Positions 1 to 64,000 of a stretch of DNA of 64,000 nt are shown piece by piece. The DNA is from Archilochus colubris. Its lineage: Eukaryota; Chordata; Aves; Apodiformes; Trochilidae. The notes under the pieces were generated by a model. That model had not been told where the DNA came from, did not search any database, and saw nothing but the letters and a program-made list of their open reading frames with translations. How positions within the stretch are numbered: the first letter of the stretch is position 1; each line of letters opens with the position of its first letter. The position numbers and the translations under genes are program-made. The stretch lies in the NCBI GenBank assembly GCA_023079485.1, contig CM041084.1, forward strand, positions 19,620,609 through 19,684,608. Reading direction: 5' to 3'.

Positions 1-2694
1 GAAACTTCTGACATTACATCTTCCCTGACTTCCCAAAAATATCTAACCATTTAACTGTGGTCAAAAGCACAGGTGTGGCATCATGCTTCTCTGTGACATC
101 TACCCTGTCTACATGATGGTAAGTGAAATCTATTGGTATTCTTGTTTTTCCAGTAGGCTTTGTTACATTGCAGACGTTTTAGTATTCCTGTCATCCTGCT
201 TAGAAGGATAGTGTTTTCTGGCACACTGTAACTTCTCTATTTTGTCTGAAATTTCAAACTATAGAGATTCTGACGTTGTTGGTTTAGTTGTATTAATTTG
301 TATCATGGGACTAACATTTCCCTTTTATGACACATTTAAGGAACTTGATGTGAGTACTGTCCTTTATGCAGTGTTTTTAACAAAGAAGTTTTGGTTTTGA
401 CCACCTACTGGGTCATTTGGCATTCAGACACATTACAAAAATGAGGTAGAAACAAGAATTGTTGCCAATATGCTGTCAGATCAGTGGTTATTTTTCCATG
501 AAGAACCAGCTGTAATTGTGAAAGCATCTCAATGATTCTGTGGTTACCATAAAATACCCATTTACTTTCCTAAGATACTTTCGGTGATGGGCTGACCCAG
601 GCTGAACACCAGGTGCCCCCCAAAGCTGCTCTATTACTACCTTGCTCAACTGGACAGGGAGAGAAAATGGAACAAAAGGCTCATGGGTGAACATAAGAAC
701 AAGGAGATCACTTAGCAATTACCATCACTTCTCAATTACCATAGTCTTGACTATGAGGAAATTAATTTGATTTATTGCCAAGCATATCAGAATAGGGCAA
801 TAAGAACTAAAATTAAATAGTTTTAAGCCTTCCCCTCTCTGTTCCCTGAGCTTAACTTCACTCCTGGTTTTCTCTTCCTCCTCCCTCCAGCAGCAGCACA
901 GGGGAACAGAAGATGGGGGTTGTGGTCAGTTGATCACACCTTGTCTCTGCAGCTCCTGCCTCCTTAGAGGAAGGACTTCTCACACCTTTCCACTGCTCCA
1001 GCATGGGGTTCCTCCCATGGGGAACATGAACTCCATGAACTCCTCCATGAACTTTTTGCTGGGTTTTGGTTTTTTTTTCCTTCTGTAATGTAGGCATTCT
1101 AGGACAACAGCTCAAAGATATTGTATGCCACATTATCTGAATTGTTAAAACCGTACTTTGGTAACTTCAGTTGTAATATAAACTATTTTATATATATTGT
1201 TGTAATATAAACTATTGTAGTACTATTGTAGATTTAGTAGAAATATTAAGATAAATTCCTTTGGGTATTTTGTTTGATTCTAAAAAGTTCATTATTTCCA
1301 TTACAGTTTCTTTCTTTCAAAGGCCGCCAAAGTTGAGAATAAGGCTTTGAAACTCCCACCAATGAAGCTGAAAATTTCCTGTGTCTGGATTCAAAAGTTA
1401 AGACTAAAAAAGGTAGCATTCTTCTAGCATTAAAACTTCAACTGAATCTGAAATATATTTTTTTTTTTAAAAGAGATACTTTTGTGGGGTTTTGTGTGAC
1501 AAGTGTCAAACAGCCTCTTACTAAACTAGAATGTATACCCAGATTACTGATGTATGTTCTCAAAGTAGGTTTAATGCAATCAAAATGTAGTATTTTAGTA
1601 TTCATATTTCCTTGTTATGGCTGGAATCAGCCTCACTGATATTTGTTTTATTTCTACTTTCCCTTCCATTGAAGTTGGTGTAAACAAACGATTACATTTT
1701 TAGGAAGTCTTATTTCAGACTGAAATGTATATAACCTTTCAATATAGGGGCAGTACAGGGGTAGGCAGATATGATTTGGGAAGATAACTATTTTATTACC
1801 TACAGAGAAAAATAAAAAATAATTATGAGCAATGAAAGCTGTATCAGGGATGAGGTACAATTGGAACTGTATGGCTGGGCTTTTTGGAAAGAATTAAAGC
1901 ATTATCTGGAAATCTGTACCTTTTAATCATGTAATCTTTTATATGGTTAAAATACTGACAGCTTGATTGCCAGAGCTTGTTTTGCATTAATGCTTCTCTA
2001 GTGTTTCTGTGAGTTAAACAGAGTCAAGAGAAAAATGTTACTTCTAGGCCTTCTTTAATTTTTTCAGAATATGTGGAAAATGTAAAAATAATTGCCCACA
2101 GTCATGCAGATGTCCCTTTGTTACAAATTTTGGATAATTTGAAATATGGAGGAAACCTAAGGAGTTAAGCTTGAGGAAAAGAAATCTAACAGGGAAAAAC
2201 TGGAAGATTTTCTCTAACAATGAGATGTTATGATGATGTAGTAGGCTGAGAATTTTGAAGATGGGCCTTAGAAGAGTAAAAGTTAGATTCTGTGAGGAGG
2301 CTTTGTGCGTAAATTCTAGGACTAAGTGGCAATTTGTCCTCAAGGATAGCTACAGGAACTTTAATGAGACAGGATTTAGAGGTAGAGATACTTTCTTCAT
2401 GTGTCAGACACTGATATAGTAGCCTTGGAACCTCATTGTAAGGTGATGGTAAATGCTAAACATGTTAATGAACATATTCTGAAATGTAATTAACAGTAGT
2501 GGTACAGTCATATCCTGAAAAATATTTGGAATTTTGAGTACAGTAAAATTGCATTATTAAAGCAAAAACTGCCCCTTAGTTTGTGGGTACATCTCATGGC
2601 ACATGTATAAACTTACATAAAATCATAAAAACTGCTAAGAAAATATTTTGCTTATTTTAGTTCTTTACCAGCAGATTTTAAAAGCTAAAGGAAG
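1..2694. other. Sequence upstream of NSUN6 coding exon 1
   Basis: AT-rich and without coding exons I can support. There is no CpG island, so the NSUN6 promoter probably lies to the left and most of this would be its first intron. It holds a dispersed repeat (about 585-1068). A splice-like block at 1325-1419 (CTTTCAAAG before it, AAAAAG|GTAGCA after) is too weak to call a 5' UTR exon. At 1171-1216 a 17-bp TTGTAATATAAACTATT unit occurs twice. Confidence 0.5.
585..1068. repeat. Dispersed avian repeat, probably LTR-retrotransposon derived
   Basis: The block is richer in C than its surroundings. It has phrases I recognise from a high-copy repeat in other bird genomes, such as CAACTGGACAGGGAGAGAAAA, GGGGGTTGTGGTCAGTTGATC and CTCCAGCATGGGGTTCCTCC. 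It ends in short imperfect tandem units of CTCCATGAACT (about 1028-1051). The minus strand has a 91-codon open frame across part of it, with no recognisable conserved domain. Family name and exact borders are not certain. Confidence 0.55.
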
Positions 2695-19518
<16,824 letters not shown>

Positions 19519-19642
19519 GCACTTAGGAATGCAACCTGGAAAAATACCTCTGTGGGTCTAAGAACAGCTCAGAAGTGAAGTCTGTTTCTTGTGCTGCAAC
19601 GTTGCCAAGCCAACAGGCTGACGGCAGGGTTGCTATGGCAGC

Positions 19643-19648
19643 AATAAA
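19643..19648 (+). terminator. Candidate proximal poly(A) signal of NSUN6
   Basis: AATAAA lies 125 bp after the NSUN6 stop codon. A cleavage site cannot be verified from sequence. Confidence 0.4.
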
Positions 19649-19900
19649 ATCTGCCAGCTGTTCTGCTGGGAAAGAGCCACAGGTTGCATAAAGAAAGTCA
19701 TGGCTGGGGGAAGGGTAGTATAATTTTAAATTCTCCATTTGCTTTTGTATTTACAGCAGGTCAGTGCCAGAATGACAAGTCCATGCACTCATACTGCTGT
19801 CCATTCTGTCCTCACATGAACCATTTTTAATAGTGCAGCAAGTGTAGGGACAGAGTTTCTCTGGGAGGGGAATTAATCTATATTATGAAATGCAAACATA

Positions 19901-19906
19901 AATAAA
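19901..19906 (+). terminator. Candidate distal poly(A) signal of NSUN6
   Basis: AATAAAAT lies 383 bp after the stop, followed by a GTGGG stretch and T-rich sequence. It would give a 3' UTR of about 0.4 kb. Confidence 0.4.
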
Positions 19907-22900
19907 ATATGTGGGAACTATTATGAATTTTGGACAAGGTAGTTTCTATGGAGGTTTACCAATAGTTAATGCTTTGTTAAATAGTTCTTCACAAAACACT
20001 GTAACATTTTACAAAGAACTAGTTTATAAATTTCATACTTAGAACCTCATTTCTCTTTTATTTTAATACAAGCAAGATTCTCTGTACACATAGTATATAC
20101 ACAAAATACGATTAGGCTTTTGTAGCATGTCTTTTATAGCAGCATGAATATATTAAACCATCTCACTCTGGGAATGTAAATAAATATTGTTTCAACATCA
20201 AACTTCCCATGCATAAACTGTATTGGTTTTGAAGGAGCCTATTGGACTGGCTGACAAGTGACAATTTTAAAATCAAACATGTGCAACAGAAGGGGCTACA
20301 GGGGTTGTGATCAATATATCAAAAGACAGAAAATGATGCATAATACCATCTGAAATGTTGCAAACCATCTTTCAAACAACTAAGGATATTAATTCTTTAT
20401 TAGCTAAAAAGCATCACTAGCTAAAATCATATACAAATTGAAACTGGGGAAACATGCTAATTGGAACTGACTTAATACACTGCTCAAAGTTTTAATAATC
20501 TATTTTTCAAAGAGTATTTTATGTATTTGAAGATTCTGCTTCAATTCCAGACATGTTCTCAGTTTGAACAGTATTCTTTTTTCTTAGTATTGCTGGAATT
20601 GACAATAGCACTGAAATTAGAGGTAAGAACAATTTGAAAATGTAAACTCAACCTCTTTGTGTTTGTTTTTTTTCCTCTCATGCATCAATTTCCAGTTTTT
20701 TAAAGCTTTATCTGAAAAATGTCTGTTTCACATATAAATATTTGGTTGTATTGAAAAAAACTAAACTTTTATAATTTGTCTTTAGATTGTCATAAGTACT
20801 TTTACATTTGCTTGCAATCAAAACTATTCACACAATTTTGTTTCTCAGTAGTCTGGTTGTTTACTCATATTTCCTATAAATGTTTTGTACTGCATGTTTT
20901 CTAACCCTCTTAAATGAAACAAATGTCCCTTCTGCTCTGCCAAGGCTGATGTACATTCTCTGTAAGGCCTATCCTAGAAGGATAGGAGGACGGAATTCTT
21001 GTCTACTGCTTGTCTGTTGGTTACTCCTTATTATTAACGACAACATGTCTAAATATTTAAAGTCATTTGTTTCATCAGTAGTAGGTTAGATACCCTGTTT
21101 ATAATCATAGTAAGTCATACTATAAATTTGTATTTTTAGTCTAAATATGGTGAAAATTATTTATTATTTTTTATTTTATAAATTCTGTAAACATCAGTCA
21201 GCACACTATATGCCGAATTTTGCGTATGCATATAAAGTAAGGAACTTTGCCTCCAGTTTCAGTAGCATGATATATGCAATGCTGAATTTTAAAGAATTAA
21301 ATTGTTGAATTTTTGTGGAAGATTTGCTGAGACTTTCCCAAATTTCTTTTCCCAGATGATGAACAGGCTTTTGAAGGAAGGTGATCTCACCTGATATAAT
21401 ATGAGAAGTTACTTATGGGAGGTGAGGGTGGGTAGAAAAGGTAACTGTTTTGTGTTTGATTCCAGTGTAACTGCAGACCAGACTTCACCTGAAAAAAATT
21501 ACTAGTAGCTGAACTTCAACTACTAGAGTTATTTCTGCAAAAATCAAGTGCTAGACTTAAAAAAAACAGTATATTAAAAGGGATAAGCCTCACCTGTTAC
21601 CCATAGGCCTCCCCTCTCTGTTGGTAACTGGGAAGCAGGGGAAAGAGACTTCCCTGTCAGGCAGTTCAGAAAAGTCAAGATACTCCAAATCATCCCTTGG
21701 AGGAGCCCATGTCCTTCTTTTGACTACAACTTGGTGAAGTTACATGACTGAAGTTGGACAGATGCCTTTCTTTTTTGTTTTTCCAGTCTTACTGTGACTT
21801 CAGAAATACTTTCTCATTGTTACAGTTTTGCTGTATGGTAAATATTAATATTTAATACATAATAGGATTACTTTCCTGATAAGAATGCTCAACACACTGA
21901 ATCATTATGCTTCAGTGTTTGATACTGAAGCACAATTAACTATATTTATATATATACTATATGAGAAATTGATACATTAAACTAAAAAAATTTCTTATTG
22001 TAATGAAAGATTAGCCCTACAAAATAGATAGGTTAGGCATGCAATCAGATTCTGTCTTTAAGAAAGTCTGAAAAGTAGTTTTCTCTATTTGCAGAAATAG
22101 TGAATAGTAATAGTGCCAAATCTAAATATTAATCTTGGTCAATATAAAGATATTAAAATAGATAGCTTAGTATAGTATGAAATTATTATAGAGCTTTTTT
22201 CTGTTTCACTGCCATGGCATTCACCAGTTTTGGATTATAGGATTTCATATGCTTGCTAAGGAAAAGAGAATATTTTAATAAGAAGTAGGCTGGTGATGGT
22301 GATCAGCAGGAAATTTCTTTGGAGTGGGTAGTTTAAAATATAAAGAAAGAAAGAACCTTTTTATGTATAATTGCTCATGACTAAAAAGTTTATGAGCACA
22401 CAACTTGTACTGCCTGCATTCATTGCAGAGCAGGTATGGATGATAGAAAAAAGTGCTAAGAGTACAATAAGAAAAGAGAACATGGATGAGTTAGAAGAAC
22501 CAGCTTAATCTCTATTATATCTGATATAAATCTTTTTTGGGGCTGCGTAGGAACACATCTCTAGGGTGGTTAAGTTATAAAAAGACACTGTCTATAAAAC
22601 TGCTGTAAGCTCATATGTAACAGTTTGTTATATAAAAGTGGGGAAATAAATTATAGACAAATTGCTAAGTAATAAATTTGATCGACTAACATTTCATTAA
22701 AGCACTGATAATAAAAATGGCATCCACATATTTTACAGATGATAGAAGAACTAAATTTTAGGTGAAAGATCTGCAATAAAGCAATAAATATAAGTAAATG
22801 TACACCAGAATTGTTATATTACAGTCTTTTTGAAAAATGATTTCTCTAGACTATGTAGTAAAGTTTTTGCAATGTGCTTTAATTTTATGGAGGGAATGGA

Positions 22901-25900
22901 ATTAAAGTCAAAAGCATTTGGGAAATAGCTTTCAGCCTGATGTGTTAAAGCAGTCAGAGGTCAAATGTAATCACAAATCAAAACAGCTCTTGAAGAGGCT
23001 TTAGTAACTGACACAGGATGTGGTTTATACTAACCTTTTTACTTAGACAGACATTGTTAAAAAGCAATCATGCCACTCAGTGCATTCCAGCTGAGGAAAT
23101 GACAATGGACGTATTAAAATGCCTGCAGTTGTCACAGAATCTGAATTACGACATTAGAAACCAATGGAGCTTCAAAATGATAATTAGTGACAAATTTATA
23201 AAACACAGCAGGTATTAAGGGGCATTAGACCTGGGGAGGGATGGCATGTATAGGATGAGCAACCTGATATGCAGACAGACTGAAAATAGGTCTTTACTTT
23301 TATTCAGAGTTTGATGAGTGCAATTTCATTTCCTTACCCTCCACCTAAAATAGGGGCTATAAGTTAAGGGTTTACAGACATCAGACCAGGTACTCACCTG
23401 TAACTCATTGCAGCTTTACAAATCTGTCTTTGTAATTGGGGCTAAATCCTCAGTATAAAATAGCTATTTAATTTCATACCTTGAGAAGCAAAAAAACTTC
23501 TCAAATTCTGAACTCTTGATGCAAGACAGAATATGAATATATGAGTAGTAGAGAAAAGTTTTGTATAGATCTGTACATTTTTTAATTTCTAGGCAGTTAC
23601 TTATGTGTCTATGTAAAAATAGTTTCTTTCATCTCTTGTACAGATGCTGTCCTTGTGGACAAACCTGTTAGCTTATTCATGACCACTTTCCTGCTCCTTA
23701 ACAGGTCTGGAGACTGTTAACTATCACCTCCTTACTGTCCCTCCTTGAGAATTCTTTCTGCCATGATATCCGTGTGACACTAAACAACTGATAAAAGTAT
23801 AGACTTGGGCTGCTGAACAGCACTGATGTGTATTAATTTGAAAAAACATACAAAAATATAAGGTTACCATCTAACATAAATATATATAAATGTTAAACTA
23901 CATCCCATTCCTTCTCTAATCTGAAATTCTTCAGAAAATTATGGAGCGAGAACTGACAAGGCTTGTATATCACTTAAGTATTTTATCCTCCTCCCTTCCT
24001 TTCTGTCATTAGTTTTATTTTCTTTTTAGCTCATTTTAATAGAATTTTTATGGGGTGTTTTGTACCACATATAAGAAGACTCTTGAGCTCATCAGGTCCT
24101 TTACTATTCCTCAGATTCAAAATTCTTGAAACCAGATACAGAAATATGAACTAATTATTATCCTAATGCTAACACTATTAAACTTTCTATTGGCAACACT
24201 TAGTACAGACATTTCATCACAATAACCTTTGATAAGATCTCCAGTTGCAGTATTTTTAAAGCTTCTATGGAAATAATTCTGCTAAAGTGCTTTTCCAAGT
24301 AGTGCTCAGCAGACAGGTGTTATTGTGCATTAGGTCATCCTGTAGCAAATGACTTGTCAGTCTTAAAACAATAACTGAAGGAAAATATCCTAGCAAGGCT
24401 AATAAAAACCTACTGAGTGAGTCTGCTTAAGAAATGGATGTTTGTTAGTGTGTTCCCTGTACATAACTAGTAGCATTATATAAAACATGAGCCTCATTAG
24501 TTGGCCTGGGTCATGCTTGCTTTTTTTTTTTTGGTGATACTTATGTTCTATAAATCAATATATAGGCCATAATAGGTCTTGGACTATGCTTCTTTTTTTC
24601 TCATGTATTTGTCTGTACATGGCTACCTACCTCATACTCTTCATGCACTACTCACTGGTTTGAAATTATGCCAAAATTCCTTTAAAAAATACTTTAAGAA
24701 AGGTAGAAAATAAACAGTCTCTTAAGCAAAAGTATATATACAAAAAAGGAAGAAAAAATTTTGAAGTGGAATTCACAGATCACTTCTTGGAGGACATAGC
24801 TGTCAAATAACAGTTTTAGGGAGCAACAGCATTTACTGAAGCTGGTAAAACAGCTAAAGCCAGACTATATAAAGCAAGACAGTATAACTTCTTTTCCATT
24901 TACATGTGGTCTGATCTGATTCAAACACCAAAGCCTTTCTATGTCATTTTCTACAGATACCCTAAAAATCCTCTCATATCAAAAGCCACTGTTTATATAT
25001 TCATATATCCATTTAGTAATACAACAAGTCTACTTACCTACACTTCCTTTGTCTACATTTAGCAATGTTTAAAGAAATACCCTTTTCCTTGTAATCTCCA
25101 CAGTTCATACTGTTCATATTCATTCAATACTACTCTTGAATAACCACAATAGTCAGCAGCACTGGTAGGAATAACCTGACAGCAGAATTTCACCCTGTTA
25201 CATTGTTGCAAAAAATTCATATAAAACAGCAGGAAGAGGAGTAAAAGAGGGAGAATGAGGACAAAGTATATTTAATGGAACTAAACTGAATTGGATGCTG
25301 GAATAGGAGACTGGAGAAAACATGCATCTGCCATTTATCATCTTTCCCATTTCACTAAAATGATATTAAAAATCAGGCAATGCTGATATTCCCAGGCTTA
25401 AAATAATAAATAAAAAGAGCTTCCAGCTAAATTAAGTATTCTCCCACTACAGTCTATATAATATGCTATTTACAGTGAAATACAAAAAGTATACCACAAA
25501 GACAATATGTGATGCAGAACAGCTTTTACACTAGGCAAGGGTATGGAACCTGTAGTCAAAATCATAGTGAATTTGCCCCCCACTTACCAGTGCAACAGGT
25601 GTTCAATGCAAAACAAACTGTTCACTCCCTTTGATTTCAATGCATTTCCTCTAAGCAAGCTCGTAACAGAGCATTTTGTCACAGTCCTTTTTCTACCAGC
25701 AGCACAACAGTTTCGGTGAAGGGAAAGCAGTGAGTTGGCTGCACAGTGGGAATGCAGAGAAATTGGCAAGTGTAGAAAAAATGGAGAAGCTACAAAAATT
25801 TATTTTCCAACAAAATAACTCTCCACAAGCTGTGTAAACTTTTCTTACTAAAACGAACAAAGATTTTACATTTCCAGTGAAACAGTCACAGTAACATTTG

Positions 25901-27102
25901 CCTGTTTTCACTCTCCTGAAGTCTCGACAAAGAGCCAGCAGATTTATGCTTTCTCAGTTCCCTGGGTCAGTAAACTCCCTCATATTCCCTGACTGCAATT
26001 TGGATTTTTTTTTTTTAATTAATAGACAGAATGAGAAACAGACTTGTTGGGCTTTTAAATAACCTTTGTTTTCTTCAGTAGATTCTCACACTTCCCTGCC
26101 TACAATGCACATGCACACACACTCCCATCCACTGCCCACCCACTCACATACACACCTCCATCATATGTGCTCTGTTATTCTGACAATAGAACAAAAATTA
26201 TGCTGTGCCCATTGCAACTTTGTGACCTGTACAGAGAAGAATAATTTATAGTGGTAACTTCTTTATCATAAACTTAAAATGCAAAATTGAGTTTGCAAGG
26301 ACAGCATAAGGTATAAGAGTTAGACCCTTTATCTCAAGCACTCATTTGTATTTACAATAAGTATAAGCTTTCTGCTACAGAAGAAAAAGTATTTAGGTTG
26401 AACACTGTTACAGATCTCCTAAATGAGGCTCATTCCAGTTGCCAGTAATTCAAAAGCAAATCTGCTGACTGGGCATTAGGACTCTAAAACAGTGTGATCA
26501 AATTTATATAGTAAGAAGGTGTCTGCAGAAATAACATTTATAAACTGTATAGACAGTACACAGTACCAGTACATAGAAAATAGATTTTGACTTTAATGAT
26601 CCCCTGTGTGTAAGGCAAGACTGAATTCTGTCTTTGAATGGAGACCACCAGAGGTACAAGCTCATAAACCAATATGCAAATTAAGAGCATACAAATTAAA
26701 AATCAGAGCAGACAAAAAGTTTTAGATTTTTTTTTTTTTTTATGTGCTGATTCTGGCTTGCTGAATACACGGGAAGTTATTAAACATCAAATATACCTTT
26801 TTTAAAAAACACAACACCTTGATGGCAACAGATATTGTTCAAGTGGCAGCTACCAAAAACAGCTTGAAAAATGGCATAGTACAACATCAGGATCTCTGTG
26901 GCTGTACTATGCTAATTCATATAGCACTAACCAAAAAAATAATATATGAATATTCTATTTCATGCTATTGCTATGCACGCAACAGCAGTACAAATCAGCA
27001 TACAGAAGGATACCATATGTTCTGCAATGAAGAACCCAAAGATATTTTCAAGGGGCATTGTTATAAGACTTCAGAGAAACACAAGACTGCGGGAGACAAA
27101 AG
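19907..27102. other. Convergent spacer, including the CACNB2 3' UTR
   Basis: AT-rich sequence between the two facing genes. The CACNB2 3' UTR must begin at 27102 and run left. A minus-strand AATAAA at 25804-25799 is one possible end, among several further left such as 24019-24014 and 23303-23298. CA-rich sequence occurs at 26103-26157. No other exon, RNA gene or repeat family is recognised. Confidence 0.5.
25799..25804 (-). terminator. Candidate poly(A) signal of CACNB2
   Basis: AATAAA on the minus strand about 1.3 kb after the CACNB2 stop codon. Other copies further left are equally possible. Confidence 0.25.
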
Positions 27103-62901
<35,799 letters not shown>

Positions 62902-64000
62902 CTGCAAGACAAAAGATTAACAGCATGAAGAATATTCTTGCAAACACATCCATATGTAAAAAGATACACACAGAGGATGATTTTGCAAGTTGTCCTGTTA
63001 AAACCTTAAAAATTGCAAAGAATAATCAAAACATCTATGAAAAATATTATGAAGCATCACACTTACTTACCTCCGGACTTCACATCACATTTTATAAAAT
63101 ACAAGATTTTTCCTAGCTACTAGTGGTCTAAATTAATTTGCAGAAAGTCAAATCAGTAGCTAGAACTTACAAATTAACTCACCATCTGTACACTATGTTT
63201 AGATCCAATAGCATTGCACAGCAGATCTTTGGCTAAGATTTATCTGAGATTTCTAATCACAGTTCTATACTGTGGTGGCTATGCTTGTGTATTTTAAAGA
63301 AGTTTTTTTGAACTGGCATGGAGTGTTTTATGCTGCCTTCACAATAATTACTGGGTCTTGATTTCAGAAGGGAATGAGCACATGGGAATCAGATTTCAGG
63401 TTCATAGTACCTGAAGTTTAAATTGCAAATGTTTACTATTATTTGCTAATGAACAAAGGGATATAATATAATTCTTTTAGAATAAGAAGAGTTTAATTAT
63501 AGCAATTTAAAGATAAAGACATAAAATTCAAACATGAATATGGTCAAACCTATTTTAGTTTGGCTGCACTGTGTATCCTGATCACACCAGGAGTGGAAGA
63601 ATAATGAGGCATCTTTTTAGGCATTCATATTCAAAATTGTGATCTTAACACTGGCATTAAGCAGTTACCTAACCCTGGATGTATGTAAAAGTTAAGTACA
63701 TCCTCTCTGGTGGAGCTGAAAGTCCCTATGTGCTTCCTGTTCTGCAGCACTTGCCCAGAGCCCCCTCCTGCTATAGAGAAGCCACGTGCCAGCCCCTTCA
63801 GGGAAATCACTGAAACTGGGAGGAATGGTGCCAATGGCTGCAAGTGACCCCTGAGCTGTAAGTCTCACTGCAGGGGCATTCTGAGAGCATAGTAATGTGC
63901 CCTCAGGTCCCCAGGTTGCTACCAAACACCAACCACAGATAGATTTGCTAGTTCCAGTAATCCATACTAAAACCTACACCAGCTGTGATACCAGAGAATA
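62902..64000 (-). other. CACNB2 intron 3, partial
   Basis: Upstream of exon 4 on the CACNB2 strand. The preceding exon, which should end in an acidic/Gln-rich helix before TKPVAF, is not found here. A GC-richer patch at 63690-63920 is unassigned. Confidence 0.5.

Noticed and set aside
1325..1419. Possible non-coding 5' exon of NSUN6
   Set aside because: It has acceptor- and donor-like ends but no independent support; many such pairs occur by chance in AT-rich introns.
63050..63117. Possible cryptic CACNB2 exon with donor CCGGAG|GTAAGTAAG
   Set aside because: The donor is strong, but no pyrimidine tract or acceptor precedes it and the reading matches no known beta-2 exon.

Overview
The window looks like nuclear DNA from a bird. 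It is AT-rich, its genes are split by long introns, and it carries CR1 non-LTR retrotransposon fragments, some with the avian ATTCTATG-type 3' tail, plus a small solo retroviral LTR. No bacterial or organellar features are present. The exact bird order cannot be fixed from the sequence, although the repeats look neoavian rather than chicken-like.

Two protein-coding genes face each other. On the plus strand, positions 2695-19518 hold a complete NSUN6 coding sequence in 11 coding exons. It encodes an RNA cytosine-5 methyltransferase of exactly 469 residues, with a PUA domain, the SAM site and both catalytic cysteines intact. On the minus strand, positions 62901 down to 27103 hold the conserved 3' part of CACNB2, the beta-2 subunit of voltage-gated calcium channels: exons 4 to 14, covering the SH3, HOOK and guanylate-kinase-like domains and the C-terminal tail. 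The alternative exons 7A (134 bp) and 7B (20 bp) are both present. The isoform-specific first exons of CACNB2 and the NSUN6 promoter lie outside the window, to the right and left respectively. The two stop codons are about 7.6 kb apart and face each other, matching the NSUN6/CACNB2 neighbour pair known in mammals.

Layout: 1-2694 is the sequence 5' of NSUN6 coding exon 1, with a dispersed avian repeat at about 585-1068. 2695-19518 is NSUN6, whose introns hold a CR1 with a decayed reverse transcriptase (3230-4256), a solo LTR with a perfect 6-bp target duplication (9302-9623), an antisense CR1 remnant (10735-10960) and a CR1 tail (18638-18740). 19519-27102 is the 3' UTRs and spacer. 27103-64000 is CACNB2, with CR1 copies at 43658-43976 and 45661-46263 in the 12.5-kb intron 10, and a pair of 86% identical 76-bp repeats in introns 9 and 8.

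The two genes do not form a pathway; they are neighbours by conserved synteny. All exon borders were derived by hand from splice signals, reading frame and family knowledge. I found no convincing undescribed gene system. The most informative observations are the frame arithmetic of the 7A/7B pair, the solo LTR 55 bp from an NSUN6 exon, and the duplicated, possibly retroviral, sequence inside CACNB2.
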